Positions 8,030 through 15,664 are shown, numbered from the stretch's first letter. The stretch is 21,530 nt of DNA from DASVHF01 sp036382695 (GCA_036382695.1 DASVHF010000015.1:1-21530), one strand, 5' to 3'. The notes: generated by a model from the sequence alone, not told the origin. Program-made: numbers and translations.

Positions 8030-9134
8030 TTGAAAAATCACAAATAAGATCAATACACCTTTTTGTAGAATTTCCGTCTTTGAATTTATGAAAAAGTTTA
8101 AATTGACTTTCGCGGAGGGTTTTATATTTTTTTGGTTCCTGTATAGCCTTGATGATTAGGCTTTTTAAGCCCTTCCAATTTTTGGCGATTGGTCCTGGGA
8201 AAATGGTTTCGTAATCATACAATAGCCCAGGGATCTTCCTATATTCCTCCAAATCTGGAGCGAAACCAACTATTGGTCGGTCAAAAGTTAAATACTCAAA
8301 GATGGAAGATGAATAATCGGTAATTAACACGTCTGCCATTGCGTATAAAGGCTCAACTTCTGGCAACACGGTAAAAGAAACTGTTATAACTCTATCCTGA
8401 TTTTCAAAATCAGAAAATATATCGTTAACGTGCGGTCGAACTATTAAGTAAGCGTTGATTTTTTTTAAGATATTTTCCAACTCTTTGTATGAGAAATCTG
8501 GCATTCTATGCAAGTAGTGAGGTAAGCGATTACTTTTACGATACGTTGGGATGTAGAGAATCCACTTTTGTCCCCCATCCCTTAGAGATAGCTTTTCGAT
8601 TGCTTCTTTCTTTAATTTCTTTTGCCCCCTAATTAGTTGGTCTGTTCTTGGGAAACCAGTAACAAATATTTTTTCAAGAGGAAATTCTAGGCAGGCGGAT
8701 AATGACAAACGTTCAATCTTTGATGCAGCGATCAAAGCATTAGTCTTACCCCATCCTTTCCAAGGACCAATTCTTTTCAAAGGTGTACCATGCCAGAGAT
8801 TAATTATGCGGCGTCTTTTCCCGTTGTATAATGAGTGCCAATAAAGATCGCCATAAACGTGAGAAACAACAGCTGTGTGGGCTCTAAGAAGAGTGAATAT
8901 CCCCTTGATTGATCGTGGATCTATTGTTTCTAAACCAGAGAACCGCTCATTTATTGTGCTAAGGGTAAAAGCGTTTAAACCTTTTGTCTTGGGATTATTT
9001 GGCCAAGCTTTTACGACGGCCGCAACATTTCCGTTAATACCTCTCATTTCATTACCACCAAAAACAATAATTTTTTTATCCTTTGGTGTAAAAAAATCGA
9101 GAATTGCAAGAATGCGCTCGAAAAATTTCTTCAT
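8022..9134 (-). CDS. CDP-glycerol glycerophosphotransferase-like protein (TagB/TagF family)
   Basis: A 370-residue protein of the PF04464 family, which transfers glycerol-phosphate (or ribitol-phosphate) from a CDP-activated donor during teichoic acid or surface-glycan synthesis. Visible motifs in order: VVSHVYGDLYWHSLYNGKRR, INLWHGTPLKRIG with the family His, VTGFPRTDQLI, ILYIPTYR, LIVRPHVND and ADVLITDYSSSIFEYLTFDR, where H-x-N/D and the TDYSSS loop form the active site of the GT-B-like fold. It has no obvious hydrophobic N-terminal segment and is probably peripheral at the inner face. It begins 8 nt after the nucleotidyltransferase stop and is almost certainly its operon partner. The transferred group could be glycerol-phosphate or another CDP-linked alcohol phosphate. 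Confidence 0.87.
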   Translation of the reverse strand: MKKFFERILAILDFFTPKDKKIIVFGGNEMRGINGNVAAVVKAWPNNPKTKGLNAFTLSTINERFSGLETIDPRSIKGIFTLLRAHTAVVSHVYGDLYWHSLYNGKRRRIINLWHGTPLKRIGPWKGWGKTNALIAASKIERLSLSACLEFPLEKIFVTGFPRTDQLIRGQKKLKKEAIEKLSLRDGGQKWILYIPTYRKSNRLPHYLHRMPDFSYKELENILKKINAYLIVRPHVNDIFSDFENQDRVITVSFTVLPEVEPLYAMADVLITDYSSSIFEYLTFDRPIVGFAPDLEEYRKIPGLLYDYETIFPGPIAKNWKGLKSLIIKAIQEPKKYKTLRESQFKLFHKFKDGNSTKRCIDLICDFSIN

Positions 9135-9142
9135 GAAGTTTG

Positions 9143-9889
9143 CTAGGTTAGTACTATTTCTTTGGATAGGATTGAGAGATACTTTTTAACCGCAGCGAGA
9201 TCTTCTGGGAAATCTACCTCAGAACAAAACAACCCACCTGTATTAACGGGTAGGAATTTAATACCTTCTTTGTAAATTGCGTTCGCAATAGCCTTTTCAA
9301 AATAGTCCTGGTCATTGATCAGGTTTAGGTTCTTTATAAGCGGGGGCAGATCTTTTTCAATTACCAAATTTATACCAAGGGCTTCGCCTTTTGGATTTTT
9401 GACTTCTTTTGATATTGAAGAGATATAGCCACCGTTATCTAAGTTGTATTTGACTTCTTCTTCCCCACACCTTTTATTATCCACTAAAACGCAAGATGCT
9501 TTAGTAGTTTTGGCCTTATTTATTAATTCAGGAATGATTCTTTCATCAAAGACTACATCACCGTTTAACCACAAAACACTACTGTTTTTTATTTTCTTTA
9601 ATGCTTTGAGTAGACTTTTCCCAGTGTTTGTTTGGACATAGGATTCGTTATAGACAAAGTTAAGTTCTGGGTGCTGTTCCATGACGAATTCTTTTTTGTA
9701 GCCTACTACTACAATTATATTATCAATTCCTACATGTTTACTTAGGTTTTCAACTTGATAGTCGAGAATAGTTTTGTTATCAGCTATACCCACTAAGGCT
9801 TTTGGTTTATTATTCCTCAGTCGCATCCCGAATCCGGCGGCTAAAATCACCACCGAAATATTTTCGTCTGGGTTAGATGTTTTTATCAT
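9143..9889 (-). CDS. LicC-like nucleotidyltransferase (phosphocholine/alcohol-phosphate cytidylyltransferase family)
   Basis: A 248-residue single-domain nucleotidyltransferase. The N-terminal signature ILAAGFGMRLRNNKPKALV binds the NTP. YNESYVQTNTGKSLLKALK matches the N-x-x-Y-x-x-T-N-x-x-x-S-L pattern of LicC/phosphocholine cytidylyltransferase relatives, LNGDVVFD gives the metal-binding Asp, and SEVDFPEDLAAVKKYL is the family-typical C-terminal E-x-D segment. Such enzymes make CDP-choline or related CDP-alcohols, or sometimes nucleotide sugars. Its partner 8 nt downstream is a CDP-glycerol glycerophosphotransferase-like gene, so a CDP-activated small molecule is the most economical product; this is inferred from context. 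The ATG at 9889 is 7 nt from an extended -10 box. Other sugar-1-phosphate nucleotidyltransferases remain possible. Confidence 0.8.
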   Translation of the reverse strand: MIKTSNPDENISVVILAAGFGMRLRNNKPKALVGIADNKTILDYQVENLSKHVGIDNIIVVVGYKKEFVMEQHPELNFVYNESYVQTNTGKSLLKALKKIKNSSVLWLNGDVVFDERIIPELINKAKTTKASCVLVDNKRCGEEEVKYNLDNGGYISSISKEVKNPKGEALGINLVIEKDLPPLIKNLNLINDQDYFEKAIANAIYKEGIKFLPVNTGGLFCSEVDFPEDLAAVKKYLSILSKEIVLT

Positions 9890-9896
9890 AGGTGTG

Positions 9897-9905
9897 ATTA
9901 TAGCA
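9897..9905 (-). promoter_or_regulatory. Extended -10 promoter, near-leaderless
   Basis: On the minus strand TGCTATAAT (9905 to 9897) forms an extended -10 element. Seven nucleotides separate its end from the ATG at 9889, so the transcript would begin at or within a base or two of the start codon. It lies in the 106-nt gap after the upstream glycosyltransferase and gives the nucleotidyltransferase/glycerophosphotransferase pair its own promoter. No matching -35 is seen, as is usual for extended -10 promoters. Confidence 0.6.
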
Positions 9906-9995
9906 TTTCGTGTCTAAGATTACGTACTTATATAGAATCTTTCTAATGATATAAGGGTACTTGTGTAAGTGAAAAGTGTTGTGGCAGATAAAATT

Positions 9996-11114
9996 TTAGG
10001 CAAAAACCCTTTGTTCTTCCAAAACTCTTTCATACGTAGCAAATGTTTGACCAAGCATCCGATCGAACCTAAAGTGCTCTTCGATCCTTTTCTTAGCATT
10101 AGCACCAAGCTTCTTCGACATTGATTTATCCTCAAGTAAATGATTAATAGAATTGGCTAATCCTTGAATATTACCCGGAGGTATGAGTAAACCCGTCACT
10201 TGATTAACAACAACCTCTGGAATACCACCAACTTTAGTGGCCACAACAGGCACACCTTCTGCCATGGCTTCTAAGATAGCGAAGGACAACGCTTCATTCG
10301 TTGAAGAGAGGCAAAAAACATCTGCTATACTTAGAAGTTCCTCGATGTTATCTCTTGCACCAAGAAATAGTACTTTATTTTTCACTCCGATATCTTCTGC
10401 TAATTTTTTATATTCCTGCCTATATGCACCATCACCAACAAACACAACCTTAATATTATTACCTTTTTCCAAAATTATGGGTACTGCCTCAATAACGTGG
10501 TGGATACCCTTTATCGGATAGAGACGAGCAACACACATCACTACTCTTTCACCTTCTTTAATACCTAACGAGTACTTCAGAGATTTGTTTGGAATTCGTC
10601 CATTCCATTCATTGCTATTTACACCGTGATAGATCAACTCGATTTTGCTTTCAAGTAGTCCAGTTTGTTGTAAGTGGTTATTTATGAAGTTTGAAACAGC
10701 AATAACTTTATCAACCCCCTTATTAAACTCGGCACCAATTATAGGAAATTCTGGACCTTCTTCTGTCAGGTGAGCAGTATGAATCAGAGGAATTCCTGTT
10801 ATTTTCTTAACAATGCTAGATGCTCTAAAATCCGTTAACGAGTTGCAATGGATTAAATTAATTTTATATTTTTTACAAGCATCTTCTATGACTTGTGCTA
10901 TTTTCATCACGTCCTGTTTATTACCTTCTGAAGGGTCGATTTTTTTATGAATAATCCCGCTGTCTAAATGTTTTAAAATTGGACCAGTGCAAGAAACGAC
11001 AACTACCTTATCTCCTTTTCGTGCTAGCGCATTACTTAGATTGCTGACGTAGCGTTCTGCACCGCCATAGTTTACGCTGTTATTAAGAACAAACAATATA
11101 TTCATAATATTCAT
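9996..11114 (-). CDS. Glycosyltransferase family 4 protein
   Basis: A 372-residue GT4 enzyme. NILFVLNNSVNYGGAERYVS at the N-terminus is the classic GGAE acceptor-side loop, followed by LIHCNSLTDFRASSIV, PLIHTAHLTEEG and KVIAVSNFINNHL. The donor domain shows VMCVARLYPIKGIHHVIEA, VVFVGDGAYRQEY, VLFLGARDNIEELLSIADVF, the E-x7-E motif NEALSFAILEAMAEG and VPVVATKVGGIPEVV. Three in-frame ATGs sit at 11120, 11114 and 11105. The one at 11114 is chosen because the TATAAT at 11126-11121 would start transcription there; the frame stays open upstream to 11243, but the extra residues do not resemble the family. It is the first gene of the minus-strand block and may supply the acceptor for the phospho-alcohol modification encoded downstream. 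Confidence 0.88.
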   Translation of the reverse strand: MNIMNILFVLNNSVNYGGAERYVSNLSNALARKGDKVVVVSCTGPILKHLDSGIIHKKIDPSEGNKQDVMKIAQVIEDACKKYKINLIHCNSLTDFRASSIVKKITGIPLIHTAHLTEEGPEFPIIGAEFNKGVDKVIAVSNFINNHLQQTGLLESKIELIYHGVNSNEWNGRIPNKSLKYSLGIKEGERVVMCVARLYPIKGIHHVIEAVPIILEKGNNIKVVFVGDGAYRQEYKKLAEDIGVKNKVLFLGARDNIEELLSIADVFCLSSTNEALSFAILEAMAEGVPVVATKVGGIPEVVVNQVTGLLIPPGNIQGLANSINHLLEDKSMSKKLGANAKKRIEEHFRFDRMLGQTFATYERVLEEQRVFA

Positions 11115-11120
11115 AACCAT

Positions 11121-11126
11121 ATTATA
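11121..11126 (-). promoter_or_regulatory. TATAAT -10 box of the minus-strand glycosyltransferase
   Basis: A perfect TATAAT on the minus strand ends 6 nt before the ATG at 11114, so +1 would coincide with that ATG. An ATG at 11120 immediately abuts the box and would lie upstream of the expected start site, which helps select the start codon. No convincing -35 is visible. Confidence 0.55.
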
Positions 11127-11395
11127 GTGAGCAGGAAAATAATGAGGTGGACAAGCGTTCCTAATGATAGCTAAATATAAAGGGTGTTTGCAACTTGACA
11201 AAAGGCAAACTATTTGTTCTAAGTCTTGTTTAGGTTCAAACAAGCTTAAAAATCATTATAAAAATCCGCGATATAGTCCTAAAAGTCGCAATTATATTTA
11301 TGATTATCATATAATCCAAAAGATTTCCCCCAGTCTCCGCACTGGCGTAGTATAATCCGCTAGGATTACATCCTGCGTATTGTTTCCTGATAGGA
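11127..11395. other. Divergent intergenic region with small hairpins and spare -10 boxes
   Basis: This is an A/T-rich gap between a minus-strand glycosyltransferase and the plus-strand amidase-protease gene. No credible gene is seen. Its right half holds three short perfect inverted repeats: GATTAT/ATAATC at 11302-11316, CCAGT/ACTGG at 11330-11345 and TAATCC/GGATTA at 11353-11368. Two extra TATAAT copies occur at 11310-11315 and 11351-11356, each followed by CC and each overlapping a hairpin. They could be alternative promoters or parts of small palindromic repeats. Confidence 0.4.
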
Positions 11396-11401
11396 TATAA
11401 T
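11396..11401 (+). promoter_or_regulatory. TATAAT -10 box of the amidase-protease gene
   Basis: A perfect TATAAT ends 9 nt before the ATG at 11411. The expected transcript would carry a leader of no more than about three nucleotides. It is the closest of three plus-strand TATAAT copies in this intergenic region. A recognisable -35 and a Shine-Dalgarno sequence are both lacking. Confidence 0.55.
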
Positions 11402-11410
11402 TTACTTAAG

Positions 11411-14400
11411 ATGTTCCATAAGGTACCCCTTTTTCGAGTGCTAGTTATTATCTCTGCAGTTATTCTTTTTTTAATCTTGGTTGTCCTTCTGGTCTCTAAA
11501 TTTGCTGAATCAAAGCCAATTGAAATTCGCGCCAAAGCAATTGAATCTTCGATAAACAAGGAAGAATTGCTGGTTTTGAGCAACAGTTCATCTGCAAAAG
11601 TCTTAGGGGTGAGTAATAAAGTCGAAATAACAAAGGAATTTCCTGCTAAACAAACGGAATTTGGTTTCAATGCCGCGGTAGTTAGCTGGGAGGAGAATCT
11701 GCCCGAAGGCTCGGAAGTGTATTTTGAGGTGAGTAGCTCGGAAGACAACAAAAACTGGAGCGGTTGGCAAAAGGCGGAGGAGGACCAAGAAGCGGCTGGT
11801 AAATCTCCGACCCAGGATGATAGTAAGTTTAGCCGCTTACTAGTCGTTTACGGTAAACACATCAAATATAGAGTCCGGTTAATTGTTGACCAAGGGGAAG
11901 TAGGGAGTTTAGAAAAAATTAAGAGTACCTATGTAAACTCTAAGGGGAGTTTTTGGGACAACTTTTGGGCCAAACTCTCCAAAAAAGTTTTAGCCACATC
12001 AAGTTTGTTTAAGAATGCTTTTGCCGCCACTGCAAACAAAAAAGCCACCGACCCACCGGCTATTATCAGTAGGAAAGGGTGGCGAGCAGACCCAAAGCTT
12101 ATGAAATGGGGTCCTGAATATGTAAAAACTAAAAAAATAATCGTCCATCATACCGTTACTCCCCAAAACGATGCTGATCCAGCTGCTACCATCAGAGCTA
12201 TTTATTACTTCCACGCAGTGCTGCGGCGTTGGGGGGATATTGGCTACAATTTTTTGATTGATAAAAACGGGAATATTTACGAAGGCAGGTTTGGGGGAGA
12301 TAGTGTGGTAGGTGGCCACGCCCGTCCTTACAACTATGGGAGTGTCGGTGTCGCTGTCTTGGGTGATTATCGCTTTTCCCAGCCTAACAAACCAATTATG
12401 AACGCTCTTCAACAAATCGCTGTTTGGAAATCAGCTTCTCATGGATTTGATCCGGCTGGATCTAGCCGTTTTGGTTCGAGGGGCTTTGAAAAAACTTTTT
12501 CAAATATTACTTACCACGGAGGCCTAACCTCCACTGAGTGCGCAGGCCGCAATTTAAACAAATTTGTTCCAAAGTTGCGGGTTTTAGCTCGCCAGATGCC
12601 GCTCGAAGCATTGGTGCTTTACAAGAACGGAGCCTTACAAAGAGTCGCTTATGGTAAAAATAGATTAATTGGTGATGTGTTAAAAGGGCTGAGGGGTGCT
12701 AGCAGCGTAGCAACTGCTGAACCAAATTACATCCGAAGAATGGCCGACTTTCCCTCAGATGGATCAGGCCCAAACGATGCAAATTACCCCACAGAGTGGT
12801 ACTTAAAAACTATAAAACAAAATTTTACTTGGCAATACAGTAGTGGAGCATCTTCGGTGAAGGTGGCAGTAATAGATACCGGCGTAGCTTATGAGAATTA
12901 TTTGGATAAATCTGGCAAATATTCAAAGCTTCTAGATTTTGCTGAAACAAATTTCGATACAACAAACGCCTACGATTTTGTTAACAAAGATACTCACGCG
13001 AATGATGATAATGGCCACGGAACAGCTGTGACCGATATTATTGCTGCTTCAACCAACAACACTCTCGCCAATGCTGCTATTGCACCAAGAGTAACTATCT
13101 TGCCGATTAAAGCCCTCAACAAAGTCGGTTTCGGAACTGATTCCGATTTGGCCAGCGCAATTGATTGGGCGGTTAGCAAAGGGGCAAAAATTATTAACCT
13201 TTCACTAGGCGGGCCTGATTATTCCACCGTTCTCGCGCGATATACAGCTAGAGCATATTCAAAGGGGTTGGTCATTGTGGCTTCTGCGGGTAACAGTGGT
13301 ACATCCCGAGCCTTCTACCCAGCAGCTTCAAAATACGTCTTAGGTGTTGGGGCGACCCGCTTTAATAATACCCGCGCTTACTATTCTAGTTATGGAAGTT
13401 GGCTCGATCTTTTTGCACCAGGGGGAGACCTTAGAGCTGACCAAAATAAAGACGGCAAAGTAGACGGTCTTTATCTGCCGACGATCTCGGCTAAAAGCAA
13501 TAACTACACCAAGTTTAAGTACTCATATCTTTCTGGTACTTCATTTTCGGCTCCCCAAGTATCTGCTTTGGCTTCTTTGATAGCCTCCAGAGGTGTTAGC
13601 AGAAACGATGTTATCGAAAGGCTTATTTTCCACACTACTAAAGATCTGGGCGGCAGAGGAGTTGATGCAGTTTATAGATACGGGTTGGTTCAAACGCCGC
13701 TTGCCGTCTTCTACGCTAATCCAGATACTCTACATACAAACGGAACTTTGGTTAAAGCATCAGGTTATAAAACGGTTTATTTGTTGGACCAAGGAAAGAA
13801 ACGGCCAATTTCTAGCTCAGTTTTTTCTAACACCCCTGTGTACAAAACCAAAAACATTGTCCCTATTTCCCGGTATGAACTTTCCCTTTTCCCAGTTGGT
13901 AGTCGGGTTGTTTATCCAGATGGGTCTTTAATTAAAGGATCAACGGGTCCGATTTATGTAATTTCTAATGGCGAAAAGAAAGCTTTTGCTAGCACCTCAA
14001 TTTTTAGCCAAATGGGCTATAGAACAGCTAATATCATAACAGTATCAGATTCCGTTCTATCGTGGTATCCAATCGGGGTTGCCATAACTAGTGTTCTCAG
14101 TACCCACCCGGACGGTTCCCTGGTGAAAGCTGCGGGGGCAATTTATTACATAGAAGGCGGCAAGAGAAGAGCCGTTTCCGCGGCAGTTTTTCCTACTCGG
14201 TTTAACACCAATCAGGTTATTTCTATAACTACTGGTGAGGCGAGTAGATATTCCGTAGGCGAGCCTTTGACTTTTCCAGATGGCACCTTATTGAAAAACG
14301 AAATAGGAAAAATTTGGCTAGTTTCTACTCCAACGGGAAGTACAACTCAAGTAAAAAGAACCTTCCGTTGGTGGACAAGCCTTACTGGTAATGGTTATAA

Positions 14401-14470
14401 ATCAACGAACATTATCACTACTTCCGATGAATTATTAGCCAAATACCCAGTGGGTAATAAGATCTACTAG
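11411..14470 (+). CDS. Membrane-anchored PGRP/amidase - subtilisin-like protease fusion with C-terminal repeats
   Basis: A 1019-residue surface protein. Residues about 8-30 form one hydrophobic segment (signal anchor). Residues about 70-170 look like a beta-rich domain. Residues about 215-395 are a PGRP/Amidase_2 domain with IIVHHTVTP, GDIGYNFLIDKNGNIYEGR and YHGGLTSTECAGRNL; zinc ligands would be H246, H369 and C377, so it should be catalytically competent against the muramoyl-alanine bond. LVLYKN...AEPNYI (about 400-455) resembles an I9-type propeptide remnant. Residues about 470-760 are an S8 subtilase with D489 (VAVIDTG), H536 (DNGHGTA), N628 (SAGNSG) and S711 (SGTSFSAPQ), a complete triad. 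Four repeats of about 60 residues follow to the C-terminus. It stands alone between a divergent and a downstream promoter. Substrate is unknown: own-wall remodelling, attack on host wall, or processing of surface proteins. Confidence 0.9.
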   Translation: MFHKVPLFRVLVIISAVILFLILVVLLVSKFAESKPIEIRAKAIESSINKEELLVLSNSSSAKVLGVSNKVEITKEFPAKQTEFGFNAAVVSWEENLPEGSEVYFEVSSSEDNKNWSGWQKAEEDQEAAGKSPTQDDSKFSRLLVVYGKHIKYRVRLIVDQGEVGSLEKIKSTYVNSKGSFWDNFWAKLSKKVLATSSLFKNAFAATANKKATDPPAIISRKGWRADPKLMKWGPEYVKTKKIIVHHTVTPQNDADPAATIRAIYYFHAVLRRWGDIGYNFLIDKNGNIYEGRFGGDSVVGGHARPYNYGSVGVAVLGDYRFSQPNKPIMNALQQIAVWKSASHGFDPAGSSRFGSRGFEKTFSNITYHGGLTSTECAGRNLNKFVPKLRVLARQMPLEALVLYKNGALQRVAYGKNRLIGDVLKGLRGASSVATAEPNYIRRMADFPSDGSGPNDANYPTEWYLKTIKQNFTWQYSSGASSVKVAVIDTGVAYENYLDKSGKYSKLLDFAETNFDTTNAYDFVNKDTHANDDNGHGTAVTDIIAASTNNTLANAAIAPRVTILPIKALNKVGFGTDSDLASAIDWAVSKGAKIINLSLGGPDYSTVLARYTARAYSKGLVIVASAGNSGTSRAFYPAASKYVLGVGATRFNNTRAYYSSYGSWLDLFAPGGDLRADQNKDGKVDGLYLPTISAKSNNYTKFKYSYLSGTSFSAPQVSALASLIASRGVSRNDVIERLIFHTTKDLGGRGVDAVYRYGLVQTPLAVFYANPDTLHTNGTLVKASGYKTVYLLDQGKKRPISSSVFSNTPVYKTKNIVPISRYELSLFPVGSRVVYPDGSLIKGSTGPIYVISNGEKKAFASTSIFSQMGYRTANIITVSDSVLSWYPIGVAITSVLSTHPDGSLVKAAGAIYYIEGGKRRAVSAAVFPTRFNTNQVISITTGEASRYSVGEPLTFPDGTLLKNEIGKIWLVSTPTGSTTQVKRTFRWWTSLTGNGYKSTNIITTSDELLAKYPVGNKIY
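13742..14470 (+). repeat. Four tandem ~60-residue repeats at the protein's C-terminus
   Basis: Copies begin near residues 778 (GTLVKASG), 837 (DGSLIKGSTGPIYVI), 901 (DGSLVKAAGAIYYIEGG) and 957 (DGTLLKNEIGKIWLV). Each continues through a K/R-R-x-x-S/A-x-x-x-F segment and ends with Y-x-x-G. Spacings are 59, 64 and 56 residues. They are diverged at the DNA level, so this is an old protein repeat rather than a recent duplication. Repeats of this kind usually serve as surface-binding modules, here perhaps for glycan or wall. Confidence 0.75.
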
Positions 14471-14507
14471 ATCAAGGTTTAATTGGCCATCTCCTCTTTA
14501 TTTTGGG

Positions 14508-14513
14508 TATAAT
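14508..14513 (+). promoter_or_regulatory. TATAAT -10 box before the seventh glycosyltransferase
   Basis: A perfect TATAAT ends 8 nt before the ATG at 14522, again predicting a leaderless or nearly leaderless RNA. A weak TTGGCC lies 19 nt upstream as a possible -35. It starts a new unit, since only 51 nt separate the previous stop from this ATG. Confidence 0.6.
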
Positions 14514-14521
14514 AACATTCT

Positions 14522-15664
14522 ATGAAAGTCGCTTTGTCCCATGATTACTTCGTGCAGTATGGTGGGGGAGAAAAGGTGATCGAAGCTCTACACGAAATTT
14601 GGCCGGATTCCTCAATTTACACCTCAATTTTTGACAAGAGTCTGACTAGATTTTTGACGATTAGGCCCGCAAATATTAAGACCAATCTTATCTCGCAACT
14701 CCCCTTTCCAGAAAAATTATACAAACATTATGTCCCCCTCTATCCTGTTGCATTCAAAACTACAAATATCGGTGATGTTGATATTTTGATTTCATCCTCG
14801 ACTTTCGCTGCCAAGTTTATCAATAAGAAGGATGCAATCCATATTTGTTACCTGCATACAGCGCCAAGATTTTTGTGGGGTTACGAAACTGAGCTGGCCG
14901 AGCCTGAGGTCATAAAACTTGATAGGCTACTGAGGCCTGTCTATAAAATGGTTCTACCATCGATAAAAACTATTCTACGAAAAATGGATTATGCAGCGGC
15001 CCAGAAAGTAGATTTTTTTCTCGCTAATTCAGAAGAAGTGAAAAAAAGAATTGAAAAGCATTACAGGCGTGATTCGTTCGTTATTTACCCACCAGTTGAT
15101 ATTGATCGCTTCGCGAAAGTGTCAAGTATCAAGTATCAAGTATCAAAGAAACCAGGCTTTTTTCTGGTTGTTTCGAGATTGGGTGGTTATAAAAAGGTTG
15201 ACATCGCGGTTGAGGCTTTCAATAAGCTGGGATTGCCGTTGAAAGTCGTGGGAGATGGCCCGCAATTTGCATATTTAAAGAAAATTGCTAATAGCAACAT
15301 AGAACTGCTTGGAAGAAAAAGTGATGAAGAGATTGTTGATTTACTTCTTGGTAGTAAAGCTTTAATTTTTCCAACCTATGAAGATTTTGGTATTGTGCCG
15401 GTGGAAGCAATGGCAGCTGGGAAGCCAGTGATTGCTTTTCGAGGTGGTGGTGCTTTGGAAACGATCAAGGAGGGAGTGACAGGTGAGTTTTTTGATGAAC
15501 AAACCCCTGATGCTATAATAGGCGTGGTTAAAAAATTCAACCCAGATAAATATAATCCAGAGGCTTGCCGCGCGCAGGCCAAAAAATTTTCTAAGGAAGA
15601 ATTTAAACGTAAGATTAAATTTTTCGTGGAGGAGGTATGGCAAAACCGAAAAACTACATCGTAA
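14522..15664 (+). CDS. Glycosyltransferase family 4 protein (mannosyltransferase-like)
   Basis: A 380-residue GT4 enzyme. MKVALSHDYFVQYGGGEKVI at the N-terminus and ICYLHTAPRFLWGYE are typical of mannosyltransferase-like GT4 proteins found beside ManC. The donor domain has FVIYPPVDIDRFA, FLVVSRLGGYKKVDIAVEAF, LKVVGDGPQFAYLKKIA and YEDFGIVPVEAMAAGKPVIA, with E287 and E295 as the E-x7-E pair. In the linker after VDIDRF a tandem DNA heptamer encodes SSIKYQVSK, a stretch that looks inserted compared with relatives. Its 3' end overlaps the manC gene by 28 nt, so expression of the two is coupled, and GDP-mannose is the likely donor by association. Start at ATG 14522, eight nucleotides after TATAAT. 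Confidence 0.9.
   Translation: MKVALSHDYFVQYGGGEKVIEALHEIWPDSSIYTSIFDKSLTRFLTIRPANIKTNLISQLPFPEKLYKHYVPLYPVAFKTTNIGDVDILISSSTFAAKFINKKDAIHICYLHTAPRFLWGYETELAEPEVIKLDRLLRPVYKMVLPSIKTILRKMDYAAAQKVDFFLANSEEVKKRIEKHYRRDSFVIYPPVDIDRFAKVSSIKYQVSKKPGFFLVVSRLGGYKKVDIAVEAFNKLGLPLKVVGDGPQFAYLKKIANSNIELLGRKSDEEIVDLLLGSKALIFPTYEDFGIVPVEAMAAGKPVIAFRGGGALETIKEGVTGEFFDEQTPDAIIGVVKKFNPDKYNPEACRAQAKKFSKEEFKRKIKFFVEEVWQNRKTTS
15122..15146 (+). repeat. 7-bp tandem repeat inside a glycosyltransferase gene
   Basis: Three perfect copies of TCAAGTA (15122-15128, 15129-15135, 15136-15142) are followed by a partial TCAA. The unit is not a multiple of three, so gain or loss of one copy would shift the reading frame of the glycosyltransferase at about residue 205. 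In the present state the frame is open. Confidence 0.8.
15628..15635 (+). promoter_or_regulatory. manC: Strong Shine-Dalgarno sequence of manC
   Basis: GGAGGAGG lies directly before ATG 15637, inside the end of the preceding gene. The GGAGG at 15628-15632 leaves a 4-nt spacer and would be the functional part. It fixes the manC start at a position overlapping the upstream gene by 28 nt. Confidence 0.7.

Noticed and set aside
11105..11243. Longer or shorter starts for the minus-strand GT4 gene (11243, 11120, 11105)
   Set aside because: Residues upstream of 11114 do not match GT4 N-termini and would lie before the predicted transcript start; 11105 remains possible, but 11114 best fits the -10 box.
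11164..11355. Plus-strand open frame of 63 codons in the divergent gap
   Set aside because: No family resemblance, no ribosome-binding site or nearby promoter for its start, and composition like noncoding A/T-rich sequence.
11236..11751. Minus-strand open frame of 171 codons
   Set aside because: Lies opposite the start of the amidase-protease gene, whose signal anchor is clear in the plus frame; the minus product is low-complexity and unlike known proteins.
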